Positions 15,762 to 24,557 of a stretch of 46,543 nucleotides of DNA are shown here, piece after piece. This DNA is from Methylotenera sp. (GTDB lineage: Bacteria > Pseudomonadota > Gammaproteobacteria > Burkholderiales > Methylophilaceae): positions 1 to 46,543 of the forward strand of contig JABFQV010000003.1 of assembly GCA_013141495.1 (NCBI GenBank), written 5' to 3'. Below the pieces are notes generated by a model. The model did no database searches. It had not been told where the DNA came from and saw only the letters and a list, made by a program, of their open reading frames with translations. Every line of letters starts with the position of its first letter. Position 1 is the stretch's first letter. Position numbers and translations under genes: made by a program.

Positions 15762-17681
15762 TTAAGACAACAATTTATATAGGCTACCTAACGCCTGAGT
15801 TACTAACTTTTCTTGTTCTAAAATGTTTTCAATAATTTCTTTAGCACTACGGTTATCTACTTTTATGACGGCATTTGGGTTAACTGCTTTTAAGTCATAT
15901 ACAGCAGCATCAATATTTGCCGCCTTATTTTCAAGTTCGTGAGCCGCTTTTTCATTTTCTTGAATGTCGATTTCTATTTTCAGTAGAGTCTCCGCAGAGG
16001 CTTTTTCTTTTTTCAAGCGCTTAAGCTGTTCCTTTAAGTCTATAACCTTATCTTTGATACGAGTTGTATCATCCAACAAAGGCTGCATTTCTTCGCGGGC
16101 TTTGGCACGCTTTGCAACCAAATCAATCGTCCACGAATAGCGGCTCTCACCTTCTGGTTTGCCACAGTGTTGCAACATACGTGCGTAGCTAGGGAAAGCT
16201 TTTCCAGCATTTTCTTCTGATGCTAGCCAGCCCTCTGTCAACTTTATTGGTAGCAGTGAATCATCTAGAATATCACCATTGGTATCAAAGCCAAAATGCG
16301 CCAAGGTGAGTGGTGATTTTTTACCCATTTTGATATGTGAAAGATCGTAATACCAAGTTTTTTCAGTTTTTGTGCCTTTAGTGAAAAACAGTAAATTGGT
16401 TTTCACTCCGGCCCCTGCGGTGGAAAACACGCCGCCGGGTAAGCTTACAATAGCCCATAAATTGCATTCATCCACCAATTTGCGCTTAGTTTCTACAAAT
16501 GAGCTTTCATTGGTACGGAATAGCAATCCCTCGTCCAACACAATCGCACATGTGCCCGCCTGTGCAAGTTCCCCAATAATATCTTGCAAAAAGAGTACTT
16601 GGGTAGCTCCCGTTTTAAACGCAAAGTTATTTTGTGCATCTTTTCCCTCTTTACCACCAAATGGCGGGTTTGCAAGTATCACATCAAATGTAGATGGTGC
16701 TTGTTCAAACAAAGCGCTATATGTGGCTCTTCGCGTGAGTGAGTTGCCATGCCAAATGTTGGGTTGATCAATTCCATGCAAAACTAAATTAGCTAATGCA
16801 ATTGGAAAGACTAAATTCTCTTTCTCTCGACCAAAAAATGTATTGTGCTTAAGTGTATCAATATCTGTACTGGTGGGGATATTACCTAATTTTCGCGCAA
16901 TATGCTCATAGGCAATTGCCAAAAAGCCCCCAGTTCCGCAACATGGGTCATATACAGTATTACCCAAGTTGGGTTTAACTGTATGTACCATTGCGCGGAT
17001 AACCTCACGCGGAGTAAAAAACTGTCCACCATCCGAATTTTTTTCCCCCATTTTTAATAGCAAATCTTCATAGACTTGTGAGAGTGTGAAGAAATGCTGG
17101 TCATCTACATGGTCGATATTAATTTGATGTACTTTATCCAAAATATCACGAAAATTTGCTTCACTATCCACACGCACTTTTTCTACAGCTGTCATGGTCC
17201 TACCCATGATGCGCTGTTTGCGAGTTGCGTTTGGGTTTGCTAAGCCAGTGCGGGTATCAAAATCTAGACTATGCAAATGAGGTAATAATTCCTGGTTTAT
17301 AAATTCAAATAATTTACCGTCACCTTCTGCAAATAGCTCTTGGCGTTTCCAGCCATAAAGCTTACCTTCTGGAGTGCGTGGGTGGTGTGGAATTTCGGCT
17401 TCATTTTTTGGGTAAGGAGCAGCCCAATCTTGCCAGCGACATGGACTTTGTAGTGCCGGAGTAAACTCTGCGCCTACAGCTTCTGCTTCTTCTTTTGCTT
17501 TAGATTCTTGTGCATCTAAAATACGCAAAAATAAAATCCAAGTCAGCTCAGGTACATATTGCAATGCGCTGGCACAATTAGAGCGACGCATCACGTCGCA
17601 AATTGCTTTTACAAAGGAAGAAAGTGATTGCATAGATGCTATGGGTTTAGAATGCTTCTTGGTATTACGTTTAATTTTCAT
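15762..17681 (-). CDS. hsdM: Type I restriction-modification system, DNA methyltransferase subunit HsdM
   Basis: This 639-residue protein transfers a methyl group from S-adenosylmethionine to adenine N6 in the recognition site. The N-terminal helical domain (about residues 10-200) ends before the SAM-binding motif VYDPCCGTGGFLAIAYEH, and the catalytic ANPPFGGKEGKDAQ (NPPF) follows. A long coiled-coil near the C-terminus (residues about 535-595, K/E-rich) should contact HsdS. The length suits a full HsdM. Its ATG overlaps the hsdS stop as ATGA, so it is last in a tightly coupled hsdR-hsdS-hsdM operon. The sequence looks intact, so methylation may still work even though hsdR is broken. Confidence 0.93.
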   Translation of the reverse strand: MKIKRNTKKHSKPIASMQSLSSFVKAICDVMRRSNCASALQYVPELTWILFLRILDAQESKAKEEAEAVGAEFTPALQSPCRWQDWAAPYPKNEAEIPHHPRTPEGKLYGWKRQELFAEGDGKLFEFINQELLPHLHSLDFDTRTGLANPNATRKQRIMGRTMTAVEKVRVDSEANFRDILDKVHQINIDHVDDQHFFTLSQVYEDLLLKMGEKNSDGGQFFTPREVIRAMVHTVKPNLGNTVYDPCCGTGGFLAIAYEHIARKLGNIPTSTDIDTLKHNTFFGREKENLVFPIALANLVLHGIDQPNIWHGNSLTRRATYSALFEQAPSTFDVILANPPFGGKEGKDAQNNFAFKTGATQVLFLQDIIGELAQAGTCAIVLDEGLLFRTNESSFVETKRKLVDECNLWAIVSLPGGVFSTAGAGVKTNLLFFTKGTKTEKTWYYDLSHIKMGKKSPLTLAHFGFDTNGDILDDSLLPIKLTEGWLASEENAGKAFPSYARMLQHCGKPEGESRYSWTIDLVAKRAKAREEMQPLLDDTTRIKDKVIDLKEQLKRLKKEKASAETLLKIEIDIQENEKAAHELENKAANIDAAVYDLKAVNPNAVIKVDNRSAKEIIENILEQEKLVTQALGSLYKLLS

Positions 17682-18271
17682 ATATTGAAGGCTTTAGACA
17701 TTATTACTTTACGGAGAATATTCAATTCATTTAATTGATCATTGATAGCCTTACGTGCCATTTCAACTTGAGCTAATTGATTTTTAACAGTTAAGGCGAT
17801 TGATTTTTGCTTAGAAATCTCCGGCAAAGGTATTTCAAGGTTGAATATTTTTTCTTTATTAAGTAATGCTATTCCCATAGTGTTTTTTGATGTATCACCT
17901 TGTGCAGATATAGGAAGGACGATAGACAAAAACTCTAAATCAACACCAGCTTGTGATGCTTCTTCAGGGTCAAAAGATGCAATTGCTTCATTTGTATACA
18001 GATCTTGCCCTGCAAAAGACACCCTGCCAACAGTTAATTTAAAGCTAAATAACAAGCTACCTTTTTTAACTAATTTACAATTTGAGTGCTCAATACCTTC
18101 ATCAGTTATTTTTTCTAATGTTTTAGTTATTATTGATTGTCCCTCCATATCTTTGATGGAAACCCATAAATTATTTCCTCCGAAAAATGCTGGATTGCCA
18201 CGACTGGGTGTGCCACCGATTTTAATATCTTTAAATAAAGAAGAAATCTTTTTTCTATTAACTTGCGTCAT
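17678..18271 (-). CDS. hsdS: Type I restriction-modification specificity subunit HsdS, half-size
   Basis: At 197 residues this is about half the usual length of around 400. It has one target-recognition domain, opening with the typical FKDIKIGGTPSRGNPAFFGG and LWVSIKDMEG, and one conserved C-terminal helix (LALTV-type, then VEMARKAINDQLNELNILRK). Normal HsdS has two such recognition domains separated by two helices. A half-size subunit can work as a homodimer and would then read a symmetric bipartite site. The start and stop codons overlap both neighbours by ATGA, so its ends are natural and not a deletion inside the window. Confidence 0.85.
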   Translation of the reverse strand: MTQVNRKKISSLFKDIKIGGTPSRGNPAFFGGNNLWVSIKDMEGQSIITKTLEKITDEGIEHSNCKLVKKGSLLFSFKLTVGRVSFAGQDLYTNEAIASFDPEEASQAGVDLEFLSIVLPISAQGDTSKNTMGIALLNKEKIFNLEIPLPEISKQKSIALTVKNQLAQVEMARKAINDQLNELNILRKVIMSKAFNI

Positions 18272-20657
18272 ATAAATAACCTAATTTTAGCTTCATGCAT
18301 TACCTGTGCAGGTGCTCCAAGAGTACGTAATGAATCTAAGCCACCAGCTTGTCTTATGGTTGGCACCTCCCACAGAGCTGGAGTTTCTAGTGCATCGGTG
18401 CCACCTTGGGAAAATTGATGGCCTATAACCTGCAATACAATTGAAGCTTTGTTGTCCATGGTGTTAAACCAGCTTTGGTTATTTTGAATATAGAGCATTC
18501 CACGTTCAGGTCGTCTGAGTGCGCGGGCATGGTAACCATGATGACCAAAGAAATCGTAAAGGTCAAAATCGTTCATTTGGTCTATTTCTCGTATCACATC
18601 AGGACTAAAGTTGTCGCTCAACAAATGATCAATGAGTTGTCGGCGTTTAGGGCTTTCTATCCATAAAGCACGAAAGTCATCAAGGTTGTGAGCTTCACTT
18701 AAAACACGTTGCATGACCTCACGACGATATTCATCGACAGGAATAGGCGTATCCCTCCCGCCTCGACTACTTAGTATAAAGCGCCCTTGTGGGTTGATGA
18801 TCACAGTTTGCCCAGCAATTTCCGCTACGGCAGGGCCATCACTTCCATCATTGTCATCTCCACCTCCAAGGTTGCCCCCACCGCTTCCAGGTTTCGGAGG
18901 TTTTGTTATAAAGTCTGTACCAAACAGGCTTGTCACATCAGTGTAGTCATATAGCCAAAATTTATACTTTTTTGTTTCCTCGTGGATGCGAGTACCGCGT
19001 CCAACCATTTGGTAAAACTTAATGGCAGATTGTAAATAGCGGAAAAAAACCACAGCATTGAGCCGTTCAATATCTACGCCTGCTTCTAATAGATCTACCG
19101 TACAGGCAATGAAAGCTCGTTCGCTAGAACCTCGCAGAGGTTCAATCATATCTGAGCCGTTATTGGGCCCCCCCATGCATTTAAAAGCATAGTGGTCTTT
19201 TGGCGTTTGTCCTTGTTGTTTACACCAGCGAGTGTAGAGATTGTTCATGTGCTGAGTTACGCGGTCAGCATGAATTTCACGGGTGCAGAAAATAATTACT
19301 TTTTGCTCGGGACCACCATTTTGACAAAGTAGTTGAAACAAATCTTCACACATTTTTGGTGTGCGTAGATCAATAAATAGCTCATTATCAAAATCTTTGC
19401 CAGTGTATTCTTCTTTGGTTAAGTCTTCCTTGGCGAGTCGCTTTCCTGTGCGTATGGCTTTAACGTTGGCAGACAAAATTTCTTGTTTCGTAAAAGTACG
19501 GCTATCAATACTTGCTTTTCGTTTGACTATTTCACAGGCAGCTAAATAACCATCTTCTTGTGCTTGAATTAATGTATATTCGTATACGGGTTCACCAAAA
19601 TATTGGCGGTTATTAGCTGTAATTTCATCATCTTCAGTGTTTTTGTTTTTGTTCTCTTGTAACTTTCGCGGAGTAGCAGTAAGGCCTATATGAATGGCAT
19701 TCGGATTGCGTTTAAGCACTTCGGACCATTTTCCCCACGCGGAGCGGTGGCATTCATCAATAATAATTACACTGAAAGCATCATCTCCATAATGTTCGCT
19801 TAAGAAGCTTGCAAAGCCTTCTTCGTCATCTAGTCCCAATGTTTGGTATGTGGCAATGTGAATTCGCGCATTTTGCGCTGCATTCTGGCCTCTTTCAGTT
19901 TGAACAATTCGAGCGTTGTCACCAAACGCTGCCTTGAGTTTTGAATAGGCCTGCCCACGTAATTCATCCCTATCACAAAGAAATAAAGCTGGTTTTGGAA
20001 GCTGGCCTGCTTGACTTAAACGCCATAAAAGGTTGGTGGCAATAACAGTTTTACCTGCGCCAGTGGCAAGAGTGAGCAACACGCGTGAAGCTTCATTGTT
20101 TTGCTGACATAGAATAATTTTTTCAAATGCGGCGCGAATAGCAGCGTCTTGGTAATAACGAGTTTGTGACCAAGCAGGACTATCTGCCTGAAAAAGCATA
20201 GCAGCTTCAGGTTGCTCTATATCAATGCCAGTATCTTTGGCGTAGCGTAATTTTAATTCTTGGTGAGCTGGGAATTGTGGAAAATCAAAAGGACCATTTT
20301 GATAGTTAGTAACAAAATCAAACTCTCCATAAAGATGCCCGTTAGTTGAAAAAACATATTTAGCATCAAACCGCTTGCAATCTGCATAGCCCTTGGCTTG
20401 TTGCATGCCTTTTAGTGGACTTCACTTTCTTTTTTTGCTTCTAATACAGCCACAGGTAAGGGTTTAGGCATGTCGCCTACTTGAACACACAGTAAATAGT
20501 CAGTTCGTCCAGGCCCTTGGCGTCTTCGACCTTTCGGGCCTGTTGGTTCAACTGGAGCTGGTGTTTCTAATTTGATGCGCTGCGGATCGTCATAGCCTTT
20601 TGTCCGAAGAACAGGATCTATTAGATGGTAGCGCGTTTCGGCTTCGTTATAACTCAT
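18268..20657 (-). pseudogene. hsdR: Type I restriction endonuclease subunit HsdR, split by a single-base frameshift
   Basis: The gene reads in two pieces. The upstream piece (20412-20657) is the N-terminal nuclease domain with GRTDYLLCVQ and the EAKKE of the PD-(D/E)xK site; it stops at 20412. The second piece (to 20406, about 712 residues) holds the helicase motor: ATGAGKTVIAT (Walker A), VIIIDECHRS (DECH box), GLTATP, the VGRGTR box and a C-terminal domain of the EcoEI_R_C kind. At the join, reading GAAG(A)TCCACTAAAAGGC with one added base restores the expected E-D-P-L-K-G run into MQQAKGYAD, so one base is missing at about 20419. Unless this is a sequencing error, the nuclease is uncoupled from the motor and restriction should be lost. 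Confidence 0.85.
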
Positions 20658-20989
20658 CAATGAACATCACTTTAGTTAGCACGGGCTAATTATATAGTGT
20701 TCATGAGAGAATTAAATTTCTAGATCAAAATACTCAAGTAAAGAAAAAAGACTATGACTTCTCCGAGTCCTTGTTTCACATGGTGGCCCTCGGAGTTGAA
20801 CTGAGCACCAATGTATTATGAGTACACTGGTATTTGCAAATCAATCTCAGAGCTTTGGATGCATAGCGATGCGAAGGATTACATGAATTAAAGGACTTTT
20901 TGTAGAGTCCGGTGGGGCAGGTGTTGCTTGAAGTACGAGTATGCGAAAGGAATTTTGTTAGGCAATAGGTGGGTAGTCTATATACCCTG
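20658..20989. other. Intergenic gap holding a tRNA 3'-half remnant
   Basis: No protein gene is convincing here. A TATAAT-like box (minus strand, about 20688-20693) may belong to the hsdR promoter. The tRNA remnant at 20781-20827 is described separately. The rest shows nothing I can name. Confidence 0.4.
20781..20827 (-). pseudogene. tRNA 3'-half remnant with CAT anticodon
   Basis: Read on the minus strand, this stretch has canonical tRNA spacing: anticodon stem GTGTA / TACAT, loop CTCATAA (anticodon CAT), a five-base variable region, T stem CTCAG / CCGAG with loop TTCAACT, and a seven-base acceptor arm GGCCACC plus discriminator A. No D arm and no 5' acceptor strand can be found upstream, and CCA does not follow. 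It is a fragment of a Met- or Ile-type tRNA, most likely an old attachment-site copy. Confidence 0.6.
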
Positions 20990-21250
20990 TTAAGCCACTG
21001 CCGCTGGTGTAGCAGGTTTTCTACCAGGCGCCGCAGGTGGGAAGTAGCCTGAGAATCGGCATAAGATACCTTCAATTGCTACACCATTATCAAAATTGAT
21101 CACGTTACAGCTAAAGACTGCCTTGGTGCCTTGCAGTTTTGTAATAGCTAGGCGAACCTGAGGTAGCGCTATACCTGTGTCTTTGGCAATCTCTCTGTCT
21201 AGCTTCTGACCATGCATTTTCATGTATTGCAGGATTGTGATTGATTGCAT
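20990..21250 (-). CDS. Small winged-helix-like hypothetical protein
   Basis: This is an 86-residue protein. Residues 4-45 look like a winged-helix DNA-binding unit (ILQYMKMHGQKLDREIAKDT, then ALPQVRLAITKLQGTKAVFS), with a strand-rich wing next and a Pro/Ala-rich tail ending the protein (PPAAPGRKPATPAAVA). Short proteins with this tail occur as hypotheticals in betaproteobacteria, so I think the gene is real. The role is unknown; it could be a repressor left behind by an element. It sits between the two tRNA remnants. Confidence 0.55.
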   Translation of the reverse strand: MQSITILQYMKMHGQKLDREIAKDTGIALPQVRLAITKLQGTKAVFSCNVINFDNGVAIEGILCRFSGYFPPAAPGRKPATPAAVA

Positions 21251-21330
21251 ATTGAGTTTGCTTTCTTAACGTGAGGTAAAGAGGGTAGTATGGATGCTGA
21301 TATTGCGTACAAATATGCGTACACCTTATT

Positions 21331-21373
21331 GCAGCAGTACAATAGAAAAAGCCCCGCATCGCTGCAGGGCTTG
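21331..21373 (-). terminator. Rho-independent terminator after the tRNA-Asn remnant
   Basis: On the minus strand, AAGCCCTGCAGCGATGCGGGGCT forms a strong hairpin (about 21350-21371) followed by TTTTTCTATT. It lies directly downstream of the tRNA-Asn 3' end, as expected of the original tRNA transcription unit. If native, the flanking chromosome lies on this side and the inserted DNA on the other. Confidence 0.65.
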
Positions 21374-21378
21374 AATTC

Positions 21379-21428
21379 TGGCTCCTCGACCTGGGCTCGA
21401 ACCAGGGACACACGGATTAACAGTCACA
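21379..21428 (-). pseudogene. tRNA-Asn (GTT) 3' remnant, probable attachment site
   Basis: Minus strand: loop CTGTTAA (anticodon GTT), five-base variable region, T stem CCTGG / CCAGG with loop TTCGAGC, acceptor strand TCGAGGA, then GCCA. These parts are canonical for tRNA-Asn. The 5' half is missing: the anticodon stem pairs only in its inner two positions, and no D arm or TCCTCGA acceptor strand is present. The break inside the anticodon arm is typical of a crossover by tRNA-targeting integrases, so this is likely an att scar. Confidence 0.75.
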
Positions 21429-21440
21429 TGCTCTCTATAT

Positions 21441-21660
21441 TTAAAGCACTTATATTTTTTGTTGGACCACTGATAGTTAAAATCAGTGCAAATTCATTAT
21501 GAATCCGCTATCCCTCTTATACTAAATTTGCAATTAACTTAATTGCCTTTAGGGCTAATAATCGCTATGCACTTAGGGTCATGTTGCAATTTGATCGAGT
21601 GACTTAATTTTTTTATGGGCCAAATTTGGGCTATAAATGGGCCATGGCCCAAAATGAAAA
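21441..21660. other. Intergenic stretch with palindromes next to tRNA-Met
   Basis: No gene is seen here. A 14-bp palindrome TGGGCCATGGCCCA lies at 21638-21651 and a related one (CCAAATTTGG within GGGCCAAATTTGGGC) at about 21620-21629. They could be integrase- or Xis-type binding sites left by an insertion between the tRNA-Asn remnant and tRNA-Met. Confidence 0.35.
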
Positions 21661-21689
21661 CGCCCCAATCTCTCGAAAGGGGCGTATCT
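21659..21689 (-). terminator. Terminator after tRNA-Met
   Basis: On the minus strand, ACGCCCC-TTTCGAGAGATT-GGGGCGT is followed by TTTTC. It is a strong stem-loop directly behind the tRNA 3' end. Confidence 0.75.
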
Positions 21690-21691
21690 AT

Positions 21692-21768
21692 TGGTGGTGA
21701 AAGAGGGACTTGAACCCTCGACCCCAGGATTATGAATCCTGTGCTCTAACCAGCTGAGCTACATCACC
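21692..21768 (-). tRNA. tRNA-Met (CAT), elongator type
   Basis: This is a complete 77-base tRNA with encoded CCA. The D arm is GCTC / GAGC, the anticodon arm CAGGA-TTCATAA-TCCTG (anticodon CAT) and the T arm GAGGG-TTCAAGT-CCCTC. The acceptor stem GGTGATG / TTTCACC has one T-T mismatch and a G-T pair near its base, which is slightly unusual and could reflect a 3' end replaced by an integration event. Met is preferred over lysidine-type Ile by overall similarity, which I cannot prove without a search. Confidence 0.88.
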
Positions 21769-21872
21769 CTTTAAATCGGTTGCCAAAACTTTAGCAAGGG
21801 CGCAATTCTAGTGTTTTAAGCGGCAATTGTCAAAATTAGTTTGCAATTTTTAAACACTACAAACGGGTGAAA

Positions 21873-22958
21873 TTACACGTTAAATCTAAAGTGCATCACA
21901 TCGCCATCTTGCACGATGTATTCTTTGCCTTCCAAGCGCATTTTGCCCGCTTCTTTAGCGCCTTGCTCACCTTTATTTTTTACAAATTCATCATAGGCGA
22001 TGACTTCTGCACGAATAAAGCCGCGTTCAAAGTCGGTATGAATCACACCTGCGGCTTGTGGTGCTGTGGCGCCTTTTTTAACGGTCCATGCGCGCACTTC
22101 TTGCACACCAGCGGTAAAGTAGGTTTGCAGGCCTAGCAAGTCGTAAGCTGCGCGAATTACACGGTTCAGGCCTGGTTCATCTTGTCCAAGTTCAGCTAGA
22201 AACAGGGCTTTGTCTTCGTCTTCAAGTTCAGAAATTTCAGATTCAATTTTGGCACAAATTGCAACCACCGGCGCGTGTTCCGCTTTACCTAAATCAATCA
22301 CTTTTTGTAGAAACGGATTGTTTTCAAAGCCGGTTTCATTAACGTTGGCAAGGTACATCACAGGTTTAACTGTAATCAGGCAAAGTGGTTTGAGTATTTG
22401 CAACTCATCGTCATCTAGCCCGAGTGTACGCACGGCTTTGGCTTGGTTTAAGCAGGGTAAAACTTTATCTAAAACGGCCATTAATGCAATGGCGTCTTTG
22501 TCACCACTTTTTGCTTTTTTACTTTCGCGGTGCATGGTTTTTTCTACCGTTTCCATGTCAGCCAGTGCAAGTTCAGTGTTAATGACTTCAATATCAGACA
22601 TCGGATCAATTTTATTGGCCACATGAATCACGTTACCGTCTTCAAAGCAGCGCACCACGTGTGCAATTGCGTCAGTTTCGCGGATGTTGGCTAAAAATTT
22701 ATTGCCTAAGCCTTCACCTTTTGATGCGCCTGCTACCAAGCCTGCAATATCGACCATTTCAACAATTGCAGGTTGCACGCGTTGCGGCTTAACAATATCA
22801 ATCAACGGCTGCATGCGTGTGTCTGGCACTTCTACAATGCCGACGTTAGGTTCAATGGTGCAGAATGGGTAGTTCTCAGCCGCAATGCCTGCTTTGGTAA
22901 TCGCGTTAAATAAAGTGGATTTCCCCACATTTGGCAAACCTACGATGCCACATTTCAT
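21873..22958 (-). CDS. ychF: Ribosome-associated ATPase/GTPase YchF (OLA1 family)
   Basis: This 361-residue protein is the usual length for YchF. It opens with [17 protein letters not shown] (P-loop), has the switch [17 protein letters not shown] and the NVNE box in place of the NKxD specificity motif (YLANVNETG), which makes the family prefer ATP over GTP. The C-terminal TGS domain ends in [14 protein letters not shown]. It binds ribosomes and is linked to stress and translation control. It follows pth by 13 bases on the same strand, the normal order of this cluster. Confidence 0.96.
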   Translation of the reverse strand: MKCGIVGLPNVGKSTLFNAITKAGIAAENYPFCTIEPNVGIVEVPDTRMQPLIDIVKPQRVQPAIVEMVDIAGLVAGASKGEGLGNKFLANIRETDAIAHVVRCFEDGNVIHVANKIDPMSDIEVINTELALADMETVEKTMHRESKKAKSGDKDAIALMAVLDKVLPCLNQAKAVRTLGLDDDELQILKPLCLITVKPVMYLANVNETGFENNPFLQKVIDLGKAEHAPVVAICAKIESEISELEDEDKALFLAELGQDEPGLNRVIRAAYDLLGLQTYFTAGVQEVRAWTVKKGATAPQAAGVIHTDFERGFIRAEVIAYDEFVKNKGEQGAKEAGKMRLEGKEYIVQDGDVMHFRFNV

Positions 22959-22971
22959 ATTATTTTCCAGT

Positions 22972-23574
22972 TCATTTTTTAGTGTGCAATTTTAACATTG
23001 CGTTTTCAAACTCGCCTGCAAGCATTAAGTCCAACAGTTTAGCGCTTTCGGTAATACTGTCGTCTATTGCATTTTTTTCATCTTTTAATGGGGGCTTAAG
23101 TACATAATTGACGACTTCATTGCGATCACCTGGGTGACCAATGCCGATTCTTAAGCGCCAATAGTTGGGCGTACCGAGAGCGGCATGAATATCTTTTAGG
23201 CCATTATGTCCACCGTGCCCGCCAGAAAACTTTAATTTAATGCCGCCTGCGGGTAAATCCAGCTCGTCATGAATCACCAGAATTTCAGCAGGAGTGATTT
23301 TGTAGTAATTAGCAAGTGCAGCTACAGCTTTGCCGCTTAAGTTCATGAAGGTGCTCGGTTTGAGTAGCCAGGATTCTTGGTTAGTTTTTCCAACAACGCC
23401 CAAAAACTTTGCATCACTGACCAATTTTGTATTGGTTTGTGCGGCAATCTGGTCTATCCACCAAAAACCGGCGTTGTGACGCGTGCATTGGTATTTATCG
23501 CCAGGGTTGCCTAGGCCTACAAAAAGTTTAACTCCACTCAAGTGCACCTCTGAAAATCCATCCTTCGTCATCAT
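22972..23574 (-). CDS. pth: Peptidyl-tRNA hydrolase
   Basis: This 200-residue protein cleaves the ester bond of peptidyl-tRNA released from ribosomes, recycling tRNA. The family signature [20 protein letters not shown] contains the catalytic histidine (H in RHNAGF), and later motifs ([36 protein letters not shown]) carry the other conserved N, D and H residues. The annotated start at 23574 has a weak ribosome site; a TTG about 48 bases inside with AGAGG before it would give a shorter, more typical start. It belongs to the rplY-pth-ychF cluster. Confidence 0.95.
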   Translation of the reverse strand: MMTKDGFSEVHLSGVKLFVGLGNPGDKYQCTRHNAGFWWIDQIAAQTNTKLVSDAKFLGVVGKTNQESWLLKPSTFMNLSGKAVAALANYYKITPAEILVIHDELDLPAGGIKLKFSGGHGGHNGLKDIHAALGTPNYWRLRIGIGHPGDRNEVVNYVLKPPLKDEKNAIDDSITESAKLLDLMLAGEFENAMLKLHTKK

Positions 23575-23705
23575 ACTGCGTTGCTCATAAAAAATTACTC
23601 TTTACATATAAAACATATGCGGCGTCATAATTTTTTATTCGCGCCTTGTCTGATTTAGAAGTTTGGGTTTTTAGAGGTGCACTGATCATGAATAGTATCA
23701 ATAAA

Positions 23706-23736
23706 AAACGCGCACTTCATGAGAAGGTGCGCGTTT
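23706..23736 (-). terminator. Rho-independent terminator of rplY
   Basis: AAACGCGCAC at 23706-23715 pairs with GTGCGCGTTT at 23727-23736. On the minus strand the stem runs into TTTTTATT. It lies 20 bases after the rplY stop, so pth probably has its own promoter or depends on read-through. Confidence 0.8.
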
Positions 23737-23755
23737 AGTTTGCATGCTTATAAAC

Positions 23756-24370
23756 TTAAGCTGCTGGAGTTTCAGTAGCATCTGCGGCAGCTGAAACACC
23801 ACCGCGTGTTTTAGCGATAGAAGCAACAGCGGCATCATCACCGTGCGCCAATTGTACAAATTCAACACCTTTTGGTAGTTTGATTTGTGACAAATGGATT
23901 GAGTGGCCGATTTCAAGACCTGACACATCAACTTCAATAAACTCAGGCAAATCTTTTGCCAAGCAGCTTACATCGGCTTCTGTTTGCACATGTGCAACAA
24001 TACCGCCGCCTAGTTTAACACCAGGGGCTACGTCCGCATTGATGAAGTGGAAAGGCACTTTAACGTGAATTTTTTCAGTGGCGCTTACGCGTTGAAAATC
24101 GATATGCTGAATGGTGTTGCGTACTGGGTGCATTTGAAAGTCACGTAACAATACGTTTTCTTTTTTACCATCAAGGATAAGAGTTAACACTGAAGCGTGG
24201 AAAGCTTCGTGACGGAATTGCAAGAATAATTCTTTAGCATTCAGTTCAAGTGTTACCGCATCTTTACCAGCACCATAGACCACACCTGGTACTGCGCCTG
24301 CGTGACGAAGACGGCGGCTCGCACCCGTACCTTTTGCATCACGTTTTACTGCATTAATTTCAATAGTCAT
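23756..24370 (-). CDS. rplY: 50S ribosomal protein L25 (TL5/CTC type)
   Basis: This is a 204-residue long-form L25. The N-terminal part (MTIEINAVKRDAKGTGASRR) begins the 5S rRNA-binding domain, and the C-terminal TL5 domain (KVPFHFINADVAPGVKLGGG, HSIHLSQIKLPKGVEF) follows, with an Ala-rich tail. It binds 5S rRNA in the large subunit. The ATG has TAGGAG upstream at normal distance. Its position between prs and pth is the standard one in betaproteobacteria. Confidence 0.96.
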   Translation of the reverse strand: MTIEINAVKRDAKGTGASRRLRHAGAVPGVVYGAGKDAVTLELNAKELFLQFRHEAFHASVLTLILDGKKENVLLRDFQMHPVRNTIQHIDFQRVSATEKIHVKVPFHFINADVAPGVKLGGGIVAHVQTEADVSCLAKDLPEFIEVDVSGLEIGHSIHLSQIKLPKGVEFVQLAHGDDAAVASIAKTRGGVSAAADATETPAA

Positions 24371-24452
24371 TTTACTACTCCTAAATTTTTACTACACTTA
24401 CTACACTATAAACTGCACACCGCGACCAGTATGCAGGGTTAAAAACTTTAAA

Positions 24453-24557
24453 AAATTATTGAGTAAATTAACAATAACTAGAAGGTGAGCTGAAGACAGT
24501 ACATTTAGTACAGCAAGGCGAAGCCGACAACGTTAGTGTTGATTTGCTCGATAATTT
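24453..24557. repeat. About 105-bp imperfect inverted repeat between prs and rplY
   Basis: The outer arms AAATTATTGAGTAAATTAAC and (reverse complement of the right end) AAATTATCGAGCAAATCAAC match in most positions. The centre GTACATTTAGTAC is itself an inverted repeat. As RNA it would make one long hairpin. The right end reaches the prs stop codon (TTA at 24556-24558). It may be a MITE/REP-type repeat, a terminator or a transcript-end element. I cannot count copies here. Confidence 0.55.

Larger units (their letters stand above)
1..21430. mobile_element. Accessory island with integrase, defence-type genes and tRNA-derived right end (left end outside window)
   Basis: This stretch is AT-rich compared with the core genes to its right. 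It holds a tyrosine integrase (about 9.3-10.6 kb), an excisionase-like gene, several XRE regulators, many hypotheticals, decayed fragments, a STAND NTPase with a RelA/SpoT-type partner and a type I restriction-modification operon. The right side ends among tRNA remnants (20781-20827 and 21379-21428) just before the conserved tRNA-Met/ychF block. The left end is not visible. Whether it is one element or several stacked insertions cannot be told; the two different tRNA remnants favour several. Confidence 0.6.

Noticed and set aside
20776-21075. Long minus-strand open frame over the tRNA remnant
   Set aside because: It runs through the tRNA-like sequence and the end of the winged-helix-like gene and has unusual composition, so it is very likely a chance frame.
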